Below are positions 9,776 to 17,661 of a stretch of DNA of 64,000 bases, piece by piece (the first letter of the stretch is position 1; every line of letters starts with the position of its first letter). Source of the stretch: an uncultured Paracoccaceae bacterium (lineage in GTDB: Bacteria > Pseudomonadota > Alphaproteobacteria > Rhodobacterales > Rhodobacteraceae); contig CANLVD010000006.1 of assembly GCA_947494445.1 (NCBI GenBank), positions 62,001 to 126,000 of the forward strand, read 5' to 3'. Both the position numbers and the translations under genes were made by a program. Under the pieces are notes generated by a model. That model was not told where the DNA came from. It saw nothing but the letters and a program-made list of their open reading frames with translations, and did not search any database.

Positions 9776-10129
9776 ATGGCCGGATTTCTGACAACCCATG
9801 TGCTCGACACCGCGCGCGGTATGCCTGCCGCCGATATGGCGATTGACCTGATCCGGCTGGATGAGGCGGGACCAGTGCATCTGGCCTCGGTCAGGACCAA
9901 TGCGGATGGCCGCACCGATGGTCCGATCCTGCCTGCGGAGACGTTTCAGACCGGGCAATACGAGTTGATCTTTCACGTAGGCGGGTATCTGCGGGGACTG
10001 GGTGGCGACATCCCCGAGCCCGCGTTTCTGGACATGGTTCCGATCCGCTTTGGCATGGCGGCGGATGATCACTATCATGTGCCGCTTCTGGTCTCGCCCT
10101 TCGGCTTTTCCACGTATCGTGGGTCGTGA
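9776..10129 (+). CDS. uraH: 5-hydroxyisourate hydrolase (transthyretin-like)
   Basis: A 117-residue HIU hydrolase, the second step of urate breakdown (5-hydroxyisourate to OHCU). It has the conserved N-terminal TTHVLDTARGMPA with the active-site His, the central R of VRTNADGR, and the C-terminal tetrapeptide YRGS that marks this family against true transthyretins. The start at ATG 9776 is chosen because GAGAGG precedes it; longer upstream readings add unrelated sequence. Its stop overlaps the puuD start. The missing OHCU decarboxylase must be elsewhere. Confidence 0.95.
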   Translation: MAGFLTTHVLDTARGMPAADMAIDLIRLDEAGPVHLASVRTNADGRTDGPILPAETFQTGQYELIFHVGGYLRGLGGDIPEPAFLDMVPIRFGMAADDHYHVPLLVSPFGFSTYRGS

Positions 10130-11376
10130 TGTTTGAACTTGCGATTATCTGGGATTGGCTGGCCTTTGCGGTACGCTGGCTGCATGTGATCACGGCGATT
10201 GCCTGGATCGGCTCGTCCTTCTACTTCATCGCCCTTGATCTGGGCCTGCAAAAGGTCCCGAACATGCCCAAAGGCGTGCATGGCGAGGAATGGCAGGTCC
10301 ATGGTGGCGGATTTTACCACATCCGCAAATACCTCGTGGCTCCGGCCGAGATGCCCGAGCATCTGACGTGGTTCAAATGGGAAAGCTATGCCACATGGCT
10401 GTCGGGAGCAGCGCTTCTGATGGTGGTTTACTGGGCCGGGGCGGAGTTGTTCCTGATCGACCCGGGCAAGATGGATCTGGCGATCTGGCAGGCCGTTTTG
10501 ATCTCGGCAGGTTCCCTGACCATCGGCTGGCTGGTCTATAACGCGCTCTGCCAAAGCCCGCTGGGCGAACGTCCCTTTGCGCTGATGCTGCTTCTTTTCG
10601 TGCTGCTGGTGGTCATGGCGTGGGGCTATGATCAGGTGTTCACAGGCCGGGCAGCATTGCTGCATCTGGGGGCGTTCACGGCCACGATCATGTCGGCCAA
10701 TGTGGCGCTGATCATCATTCCCAACCAGAAGATCGTGGTGGCCGATCTGAAGGCAGGGCGGGTGCCGGATGCGAAATACGGCAAGACGGCAAAGCTGCGC
10801 TCGCTTCACAACAACTATCTGACCCTGCCGATCATCTTTCTGATGCTTTCAAATCATTATCCGCTGGCCTTTGGCACGGACTACAATTGGGCCATTGCGG
10901 CACTGGTGTTTCTGATGGGGGTTACGATCCGGCATTATTTCAACACGCTGCACGCGCGAAAGCCCGGACCGCACTGGACATGGGCCGCGACCGTGATCCT
11001 GTTCATCGGCGTTATGTGGCTGTCTGCTGCCGGTCAGCCGGAGCGGGAGGAGGTCGAGGCCTCGGGGCTTGCCGCGGTTCAGTTCGCTCAGGCCGATGGG
11101 TTTGAAACTGTACAGGACATTGTCATGGGCCGCTGTTCCATGTGCCATGCGGCTGAACCTGCATGGGACGGGCTGCGCTGGGCACCCAAAGGTGTGCATC
11201 TGGAAACCGCCGCTGACATTGCAGCACATGCCCGCCAGATCTATTTGCAGGCAGGTGTCAGTCACGCCATGCCGCCGGGAAACCTGACCTATATCGAACC
11301 GTCCGAGCGTGCAGCGATTGCGCGGTGGTACGAGACAGCGACCCGTGCCAATCCGGCGCTGGTTCTGGCCCAATGA
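10129..11376 (+). CDS. puuD: Membrane urate hydroxylase PuuD with C-terminal cytochrome c domain
   Basis: Oxidises urate to 5-hydroxyisourate in the inner membrane and passes electrons to a c-type haem. About 415 residues: a multi-helix membrane part starting FELAIIWDWLAFAVRWLHVI, then a C-terminal cytochrome c domain with haem motif CSMCH near residue 336 and the likely axial Met near HAMPPGN. This type replaces soluble uricase in many alphaproteobacteria. ATG 10129 overlaps the uraH stop; GTG 10126 is an alternative. The next gene also acts in the pathway, 10 bp downstream. Confidence 0.93.
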   Translation: MFELAIIWDWLAFAVRWLHVITAIAWIGSSFYFIALDLGLQKVPNMPKGVHGEEWQVHGGGFYHIRKYLVAPAEMPEHLTWFKWESYATWLSGAALLMVVYWAGAELFLIDPGKMDLAIWQAVLISAGSLTIGWLVYNALCQSPLGERPFALMLLLFVLLVVMAWGYDQVFTGRAALLHLGAFTATIMSANVALIIIPNQKIVVADLKAGRVPDAKYGKTAKLRSLHNNYLTLPIIFLMLSNHYPLAFGTDYNWAIAALVFLMGVTIRHYFNTLHARKPGPHWTWAATVILFIGVMWLSAAGQPEREEVEASGLAAVQFAQADGFETVQDIVMGRCSMCHAAEPAWDGLRWAPKGVHLETAADIAAHARQIYLQAGVSHAMPPGNLTYIEPSERAAIARWYETATRANPALVLAQ

Positions 11377-11386
11377 GGAGCGCATC

Positions 11387-12202
11387 ATGAGCTACGCAAC
11401 CCCGCCCGGTGGTCTTCCGGCCCAAAGCGACCTGCAGGATCTGCGCGCGGTCTTCACGGACGCCTATGCCGTCATCCCGCGCGGTTGCATGCGCGACATC
11501 GTCACCTCGTTCCTGCCCCATTGGGAAAGCACGCGGGCCTGGGTCATTGCCCGGCCCCTGAGCGGGTTTGCCGAGACGTTTTCCCATTACATCGTGGAAG
11601 TTGAACCCGGCGGCGGCAGCGACCGGCCGGAAACCGATCCGGGTGCTGAGGCTGTCTTGTTCGTGGTCGCGGGCGAGGTGTCGCTGATGCTCGGCGGGCA
11701 GGAACATCTGCTGCAACCGGGCGGCTATGCCTTTGTCCCCGCAGGGACGGGCTGGATGCTGAACAATGAAAGCGATGCGACCGCCACCTTCCACTGGATC
11801 CGCAAGAAATATGTCGGCGTCGATGGCATCGGCAAGCCTGAGGCCTTCGTGACCAGTGATGCGGATGTGGCCGCGATTGCGATGCCAGACACCAACGGCA
11901 CATGGGCCACGACAAGGTTTGTCGAACCCAATGATCTGCGCCATGACATGCATGTCAACATCGTGACCTTTCAGCCCGGTGGTTCCATCCCGTTTCCCGA
12001 AACCCATGTGATGGAACACGGGCTTTACGTGCTGCAGGGCAAGGCCGCTTACCGGCTGAACCGCGACTGGGTGGAGGTCGAGGCCGGTGATTACATGTGG
12101 CTGCGCGCCTTCTGCCCACAGGCCTGCATTGCCGCAGGACCTGAGCCGTTTCGCTATCTGCTCTACAAGGACGTCAACCGGCACATGCCATTGACGTTGT
12201 GA
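11387..12202 (+). CDS. allE: (S)-ureidoglycine aminohydrolase (bicupin)
   Basis: A 271-residue two-cupin protein related to AllE/UGHY, which releases ammonia from (S)-ureidoglycine to give ureidoglycolate in allantoin catabolism. Cupin-type stretches occur at about 60-125 (EAVLFVVAGEVSLMLGG) and 190-255 (HVMEHGLYVLQGKAAYRLN), with metal-ligand His/Glu in the second. The start is ATG 11387, preceded by TGAGGAG. Co-linearity with uraH and puuD supports a role downstream in purine degradation. Confidence 0.88.
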   Translation: MSYATPPGGLPAQSDLQDLRAVFTDAYAVIPRGCMRDIVTSFLPHWESTRAWVIARPLSGFAETFSHYIVEVEPGGGSDRPETDPGAEAVLFVVAGEVSLMLGGQEHLLQPGGYAFVPAGTGWMLNNESDATATFHWIRKKYVGVDGIGKPEAFVTSDADVAAIAMPDTNGTWATTRFVEPNDLRHDMHVNIVTFQPGGSIPFPETHVMEHGLYVLQGKAAYRLNRDWVEVEAGDYMWLRAFCPQACIAAGPEPFRYLLYKDVNRHMPLTL

Positions 12203-12315
12203 GAAGGGGGACTTCCAGACCGTTGAAGGAAACATACGACTTGCAATGACAGTCGATTGAGTTGTCAGCCATCATCGACCGGATTGGGTTCCGGCTGTGG
12301 TTTAACTTGGCTGTG

Positions 12316-12924
12316 CTATCGATCGTTGCAGGTATCTGCTCTGCCCAGATCGGGTGCCAAATCGGTGGTAACACCAAATTGCGTGACCTCAGCGGCAGAC
12401 ATCCAATGCATACCATCGGCCGGAGCGGCCTCGATCGTGAACCAGTAGAATGCCTGATCAATTCCAATGTCGTCATAATAGTCGAGATAGCGATCATGTT
12501 CCGGATCAGAGCGGGCCAGATCAGTTGCAGTGAAATCCTCAGCAGCCCAGGAATGCACACCGATGCAGGCACCGGGTTCCAGAACGCGGGTTTTGCCGGC
12601 AAGAAACAGATCAGACCCGCCTGAGGCCACCATACCGTCGGCAGGGACAATGGTGGTGAACCCCAGGTCCCGAACCGCTCGGGAAAAGATCACATTGGCT
12701 TCGTCATCGACTGAGCCGCCGATGTTCTGCAACACAAGTGTTCTGATGTCGGGGCGTTTTTCCAATGCTGCCTCAAACGCTTCAAGCGTGTTGCCGTCAA
12801 TTTCACCCGTGGCAATGAAGCGGTCCTGATCTACCGAGAATTGCAATGGTGTGTAATCCAGCTCCGTGGCACAGGCGGCAGCGACCGTGAGACAGATGAT
12901 CATCAGGGCATTCATCGGTTTCAT
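12316..12924 (-). CDS. Periplasmic ClpP/crotonase-fold protein, probable lipoprotein
   Basis: A protein of about 202 residues resembling the COG3904-type predicted periplasmic proteins. After a signal peptide with a possible lipobox (LTVAAAC) it shows the ClpP-like pattern: VLQNIGGSVDDE (oxyanion-type glycines), VASGGSDLFLAG where the Ser could correspond to a nucleophile, and GACIGVHSW where His could be the base. The start at ATG 12924 is preferred for the signal peptide; a longer reading from 12990 is possible. It stands alone between the allE and acyl-CoA dehydrogenase genes. Substrate unknown. Confidence 0.72.
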   Translation of the reverse strand: MKPMNALMIICLTVAAACATELDYTPLQFSVDQDRFIATGEIDGNTLEAFEAALEKRPDIRTLVLQNIGGSVDDEANVIFSRAVRDLGFTTIVPADGMVASGGSDLFLAGKTRVLEPGACIGVHSWAAEDFTATDLARSDPEHDRYLDYYDDIGIDQAFYWFTIEAAPADGMHWMSAAEVTQFGVTTDLAPDLGRADTCNDR

Positions 12925-13001
12925 GTGCGGGCTCTTCGGTTGATTGCTGGTGGTGAGCATATCCGATTTACTGCGTGTGAAACCAGACATCCATCAGCGC
13001 A

Positions 13002-14159
13002 TCAATAAGACCGAGGCATGCCCAGTACATGTTCGGCGACAAAGCTGAGCACCATATTGGTTGAGATCGGGGCGACCTGATAAAGGCGCGCTTCGCGGAA
13101 TTTGCGTTCCACGTCGTATTCCGCGGCAAAGCCGAAGCCGCCATGGGTTTGCAGGCAGGCCTCGGCTGCGGCCCAGCTTGCGTCGGCGGACAGTAGCTTT
13201 GCGAGATTGGCCTCTTCGCCGGGGGTGTCGCCTGCCTCGAACATCTCGGCGGCACGGGTGACCATCAATTCGGCCGCGCGCATCTGGGCGTAGGCACGCG
13301 CGATGGGGAACTGGACGCCCTGATTCTGGCCGATGGGGCGCTGGAAAACCTCACGTTCGCAGGCATATCCTGTGGCGGTTTCGATGAACCATTTGGCGTC
13401 GCCTATGCATTCGGCAGAGATCAGTACCCGCTCGGCATTCATGCCGCCAAGGATGTAGCGAAAGCCCTTGCCCTCTTCACCCACGAGGCTGGAGGCGGGG
13501 ATCTCCATGTCGGTGAAGAACAGTTCCGTGGTCGCGTGGTTCATCATGGTGCGAATAGGGCGAATGGTCAGTTGATCATCTGGGATCTCGCGCATGTCGA
13601 CCAGAAAGACCGACAGCCCGTCGGTGCGTTTGGCGACCTGATCGCGCGGGGTGGTGCGGGCCAGCAGAAGCAACAGATCCGAATGCGCGGCCCGGCTGAT
13701 CCAGATCTTCTGGCCGTTGACGATGTAACGATCGCCGTCCTTGCGCGCGGTGGTTCTGAGCGCTGTGGTGTCTGTGCCGCTGACGGGTTCGGTCACGCCA
13801 AACGCCTGCAAGCGCAGATCGCCCGAAGCGATGCCCGGCAGATACTTGGCTTTCTGCGCGTCAGAGCCGTGCCGCAGCACGGTGCCCATGGTGTACATCT
13901 GTGCGTGGCAGGCAGCGGCATTGCCGCCAGAGCGGTGGATTTCTTCAAGAATGGCCGCACCGGCGGAAAGCGGCAGGCCAAGCCCGCCATGCTCCTCGGG
14001 GATGAGCGCTGCGAGGTAACCGCCCGCGGTGAGCGCCTTGACGAAGTCCTCGGGGTAGCTTTGGGCCGCGTCACAGTCTTGCCAGTAGCGGCCCGGAAAA
14101 TCCTGACAGAGCCGCGTGACCGCGTCGCGGATTTCGGGATGGGAAAGGGGGTAGGCCAT
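13002..14159 (-). CDS. Acyl-CoA dehydrogenase
   Basis: A FAD flavoprotein of 385 residues that oxidises acyl-CoA to 2-enoyl-CoA. It carries the FAD motif FGVTEPVSGTDTTALRTTA and the C-terminal HGGFGFAAEYDVERKFRE. The position of the usual C-terminal catalytic Glu (YEG in medium-chain enzymes) reads YQVAPIS here. Glu 243 in GGMNAERVLISAE matches the catalytic base site of isovaleryl- and long-chain-type dehydrogenases, pointing to a branched-chain or related substrate. It is divergent from an enoyl-CoA hydratase, which could take its product. Confidence 0.9.
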   Translation of the reverse strand: MAYPLSHPEIRDAVTRLCQDFPGRYWQDCDAAQSYPEDFVKALTAGGYLAALIPEEHGGLGLPLSAGAAILEEIHRSGGNAAACHAQMYTMGTVLRHGSDAQKAKYLPGIASGDLRLQAFGVTEPVSGTDTTALRTTARKDGDRYIVNGQKIWISRAAHSDLLLLLARTTPRDQVAKRTDGLSVFLVDMREIPDDQLTIRPIRTMMNHATTELFFTDMEIPASSLVGEEGKGFRYILGGMNAERVLISAECIGDAKWFIETATGYACEREVFQRPIGQNQGVQFPIARAYAQMRAAELMVTRAAEMFEAGDTPGEEANLAKLLSADASWAAAEACLQTHGGFGFAAEYDVERKFREARLYQVAPISTNMVLSFVAEHVLGMPRSY

Positions 14160-14269
14160 GGCGTGCTCCGCTGCGCAGAAGGGTCAGATGCGCTTTGCCC
14201 TGCCTCTTGTCATGTCTTGCGCGGATTTGCAAAACCGTTCATGGCTCAGGCCAGACAAGGGAGAGTGCC

Positions 14270-15064
14270 ATGACCGAGACATTCCAGACGCTGCTGATTG
14301 ACCGGCCGCGGGATCATGTGTTGCGGGTCACGTTGAACCGGGTGGAGGTCTCGAACGCGTTCAACACCGCCATGGCGCGGGAGTTGTATCAGGTCTTCGA
14401 GGGGCTGGCCCTGGATGCAGATGGCGCGCGGGTCGTGGTGCTGACCGGAGCGGGTGAGCGGGCGTTTTGCGCAGGCGGTGATCTGAAGGAGCGGCTGGGC
14501 ATGGAGGATGACGCCTGGTTTGCCCAGCATCTGGTTTATGAGCGGATGGTGCGCGCGGTGCTGGGCTGCCCGGTGCCGGTCATCGGCGCGATCAATGGCG
14601 CGGCCTACGGGGGCGGATGCGAATTGGTGGCAGCGCTTGATTTCGTCTATGCTGCCGATCATGCACGCTTTGCCCAGACGGAAGTGAAGATCGGGATCAT
14701 TCCGGGTGCTGGTGGCACCCAGACGCTGGCCCGCGCGGTTGGGGAAAAGCGGGCCAAAGAGATCATCCTGACGGGGCGCGTGTTTACGGCAGATGACGCG
14801 CAGCGCTGGGGGCTGGTCAATGAGGTCTGCTCAAGTGCTGCGCTGATGGGCCGGGTGCTGGAGGTCGCAGGCGAGATCGCGGGCAACGCACCGATTGCTG
14901 TGAGGCAGGCGCGGCAGGCGATCCACAAGGGGTTGCAGATGGGGCTGGCCGACGGGCTGGCCTTCGAGATCGAGGCTTATAACCGTACGGTGCCGACGCG
15001 GGACCGGCGCGAAGGGGTCGAGGCCTTCAACGCGCGCAGGGCACCGAAATTCACAGGCCAATAA
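14270..15064 (+). CDS. Enoyl-CoA hydratase/isomerase family protein
   Basis: A crotonase-fold protein of 264 residues. It has the oxyanion-hole motif FCAGGDLKE, INGAAYGGGCELVAALD with the first catalytic Glu, and FAQTEVKIGIIPGAGGTQ with the second. Both acids of the hydratase pair are present, so hydration of 2-enoyl-CoA is likely. ATG 14270 follows GGGAGAG. Divergently paired with an acyl-CoA dehydrogenase, it probably serves the same beta-oxidation or amino-acid branch; the exact substrate cannot be read from sequence. Confidence 0.9.
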   Translation: MTETFQTLLIDRPRDHVLRVTLNRVEVSNAFNTAMARELYQVFEGLALDADGARVVVLTGAGERAFCAGGDLKERLGMEDDAWFAQHLVYERMVRAVLGCPVPVIGAINGAAYGGGCELVAALDFVYAADHARFAQTEVKIGIIPGAGGTQTLARAVGEKRAKEIILTGRVFTADDAQRWGLVNEVCSSAALMGRVLEVAGEIAGNAPIAVRQARQAIHKGLQMGLADGLAFEIEAYNRTVPTRDRREGVEAFNARRAPKFTGQ

Positions 15065-15085
15065 GCCTGTCAGATGCTGTGCTGC

Positions 15086-15103
15086 CTCCGGCGGGAGTAT
15101 TTA
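15086..15103 (+). terminator. Weak hairpin terminator after the hydratase gene
   Basis: CTCC-GGCG-GGAG followed by TATTTATT. A short CCTCCGGCGGGAGTATTT element, resembling small terminators I associate with Rhodobacteraceae. Only a four-base stem, so support is modest. Confidence 0.4.
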
Positions 15104-15128
15104 TTGAAAATCGAATAGGGTGTGGTGC

Positions 15129-15944
15129 TCAGTCCGGCTGGCAGGCGTTGTCATAGGAAAAACGCATGAACCTGCCGGATGTGAAATTGCCAAGGTTTTT
15201 CGTTTCGGTCTTGAAGGTGATGTGGAGGGGCAGGGGCTTTTGCTTGTGCCGCATGTGCACACGGAAATGCGTGCAGATGCTCTGGGCGGTTGCGGCCGGG
15301 TCATCCAGTGGCGAGGTCGGGGCGGCCATGTCGACGCGAACCTGGATGCCGTCAAGTGTTGAAATGCGGGTCTGTTTGATGACGCGCAGCTGCGTTGCAT
15401 CGGGCATGATGAGGATCAGGTCATCATTTGGTCTGTGCATGCTGATCCCTTGGGGCAGATCCTCAAATCCGATGCTGCGGCAGGTCTGCGGTGGCAGAGT
15501 CCGGAGCGTGGCAACCGGGTTGGTTGGGTCTGAGGGAGTGAATGTCTCGAACGTCAATGCCATCGGGGTGAGGCCGGGGTAATAGGTTTTTGCAACCTGA
15601 TGCAGCGGGTTTTGCCCGTCCAGACACATCGCGCGGTGCAGATCATGATGATCGGATTTGGGTCTGCGCGAGATGTTCGGATCGCTGATGCCGATAGACA
15701 GGATCGGCGCCAGAATGCCTTGATAGAAGCGGAACCGGATGTGGTCTATCTGCTGGTCCGGAGCAAGGGCCATGTGGGTGGTCAGGCCAAGTTCGGCCAT
15801 CAGAACGTCAGACAGGGCAAGGGCACTGATGCTGTCCGGCTCGGGTGTCGTGATCAGGGGCGGGGGGCTGGTGTCGGCGCGTGCAGCCGGGCAGGATGCC
15901 GAAAGGCAGGCGCACAGGACTGCCGGTCGGAGCCCTGTGCGCAT
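15129..15944 (-). CDS. Exported protein of unknown function, downstream of MORN-repeat gene
   Basis: A 271-residue protein with a Sec signal peptide (MRTGLRPAVLCACLSASCPAARA-D). The mature part has mixed beta-rich sequence and four cysteines that could form disulfides; no family motif is recognised. It begins 12 bp after the stop of the MORN-repeat gene on the same strand, so the two probably share a transcript and both are exported, but nothing shows a physical partnership. Confidence 0.7.
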   Translation of the reverse strand: MRTGLRPAVLCACLSASCPAARADTSPPPLITTPEPDSISALALSDVLMAELGLTTHMALAPDQQIDHIRFRFYQGILAPILSIGISDPNISRRPKSDHHDLHRAMCLDGQNPLHQVAKTYYPGLTPMALTFETFTPSDPTNPVATLRTLPPQTCRSIGFEDLPQGISMHRPNDDLILIMPDATQLRVIKQTRISTLDGIQVRVDMAAPTSPLDDPAATAQSICTHFRVHMRHKQKPLPLHITFKTETKNLGNFTSGRFMRFSYDNACQPD

Positions 15945-15956
15945 CTTTTTGTCAGA

Positions 15957-17378
15957 TCAGTTGCCGTTTTCGGCGGCTTGTGCCTCTTCCTCGGTGGCCT
16001 GACGGCCATTGGCCCAGAAGCCATCATATTCTTCGCCGGTCGCGTAGATCATCTTGCCACGGCCCTGACGCTGGCCCTTGGCAAAGAAACCCTCGTAGCG
16101 GTCACCATTGGGGTAGATCGCGGTGCCTTCGCCGTCGATCTCGCCCGCGGCCCAGTTGCCGGTGTATTGGAAGCCGTCTTCCATGCGGATCGTGCCCACG
16201 CCCTGACGCTGGCCCGAGACGAAGGTGCCCTCATAGACGGTGCCGTCGGAATAGGTGGCCACGCCTTCACCGTCGCGCAACCCGTCTTTCCAGGCACCCG
16301 TGTAGGTGAACCCGTCCTGATAGGTCATTGTGCCGGTGCCGTGGTTGCGGGCGTTCTTGAACTCACCCTCATAGACCAGACCGTTTTCATAGCGCGCAAT
16401 GCCGGAGCCTTCGATCACGCCGTTGACCCAAGAGCCTTCATAAGACGAGCCATCGGCATAGGTGATCTTGCCGGTGCCATCGGCAACGCCGGATTTGAAG
16501 CTGCCTTCATAGACCGAGCCGTCGGGGTAATTGACCACGCCCGTGCCCTCGATCCGGCCCTCAACCCAAGCGCCGGTGTATTTATAGCCGTCAGCGCCGG
16601 TGAACGTGCCGGTGCCCGAGCGCTGGTCGGCAAGGAAAGTGCCGGTGTAGGTGTCGCCCGAGGCGTAGGTTGCGGTGCCTTCGCCCTGACGCTGTCCGTC
16701 CACGAGCGTGCCTTCGTATTTATCGCCATTGGCCTGGATCAGCACGCCTTCGCCGTTGATCTGGCCGTTTGACCACGCGCCGGTGTAGGTCAGCCCGTCA
16801 GGCATGATCAGCGTGCCGATGCCTGAGCGGACATCCTGAACGATGTCGCCCTCATAGGTCGCCCCGTCAGGGTATGTGATCTTGCCTGCGCCATCCTTGA
16901 CGCCGTTTTTCCATTCGCCCTCATAGCGGTAGCCATTGGCGCTGGTCATGATGCCTTGGCCATGGTGGACGGCGTTGAGGAACTCGCCTTCGTAGCGCAC
17001 GCCATTTGCGTACACGGCTGTGCCTTTTCCGCCGATCTTGCCGTCGATCCACTGGCCGGCATATGTGCCGCCATCAGCGAAGACGATCTCGCCCTCACCC
17101 TCGGGTTTGCCGTTCACAAAACTGCCGGTGTAGACCGAGCCGTTGGGGAATTTCGCGGTGCCCTGGCCTTCAATCCGGCCCTCGATCCACTGGCCGTCAT
17201 ACTCATAGCCGTTGGGCAGGGTGTATTTGCCCTGACCGTGCTGTTTGCCGTCCTTGAACTCGCCGGTGTAGACGCCGCCGGTGTCATACTGTTTGGTCTG
17301 GATGGATCCGTCCTGGGCGTAGGCCGCGCCGGTGACGAGAAGCAGGGATGCCAGTGTGGCCGTCAGTGTCTTTTGCAA
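15957..17378 (-). CDS. Exported MORN-repeat protein, 18-19 tandem 23-residue repeats
   Basis: About 473 residues: a signal peptide (MQKTLTATLASLLLVTGAAYA) followed almost entirely by MORN repeats of exactly 23 residues with consensus YxGxWxxGxxxGxGxxxYxxG. Eighteen are full length and the last, EEYDGFWANGR, is partial. Repeats 2-10 and 11-19 match each other position by position, showing a nine-repeat internal duplication. The start is placed at TTG 17378 because AAAAGGAAT precedes it and it gives a clean signal peptide; the longer open frame to 17513 adds unlikely sequence. MORN arrays bind lipids or proteins; here the protein would act outside the cytoplasm. Confidence 0.85.
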   Translation of the reverse strand: MQKTLTATLASLLLVTGAAYAQDGSIQTKQYDTGGVYTGEFKDGKQHGQGKYTLPNGYEYDGQWIEGRIEGQGTAKFPNGSVYTGSFVNGKPEGEGEIVFADGGTYAGQWIDGKIGGKGTAVYANGVRYEGEFLNAVHHGQGIMTSANGYRYEGEWKNGVKDGAGKITYPDGATYEGDIVQDVRSGIGTLIMPDGLTYTGAWSNGQINGEGVLIQANGDKYEGTLVDGQRQGEGTATYASGDTYTGTFLADQRSGTGTFTGADGYKYTGAWVEGRIEGTGVVNYPDGSVYEGSFKSGVADGTGKITYADGSSYEGSWVNGVIEGSGIARYENGLVYEGEFKNARNHGTGTMTYQDGFTYTGAWKDGLRDGEGVATYSDGTVYEGTFVSGQRQGVGTIRMEDGFQYTGNWAAGEIDGEGTAIYPNGDRYEGFFAKGQRQGRGKMIYATGEEYDGFWANGRQATEEEAQAAENGN

Positions 17379-17661
17379 AACAGTATTCCTTTTGGGTCCT
17401 GACTTGGTCTTGCGGAGCAGGCACGGTCCAGGTCGCGGTTCAACCGTCCCGATCACAAATCGCCCACCCACTGGGTTTGGCGCGATGTTAGGTTGGCTGA
17501 CAGACCTGAGCAACGCTTTTCACGCGTTTGCAGGCGCTTGAGGGCCAAAGCTTGACCAAAATGCAACCATTTTGAAACTGTGCCCATTGCGCAACGGGCC
17601 TTGTTCGCGCGGCTGAGCGCGATATACCGCGTTGAGATAACCCTGTTGCCGGAGATCCCGC

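Noticed and set aside
12262-12624. Plus-strand frame of 120 codons after allE
   Set aside because: Antisense to the ClpP-fold gene, which has a signal peptide and family motifs.
15957-17378. Regular DNA periodicity suggesting a CRISPR or tandem repeat
   Set aside because: The 69-bp period is explained by coding for 23-residue MORN repeats; there are no identical repeats with unique spacers.
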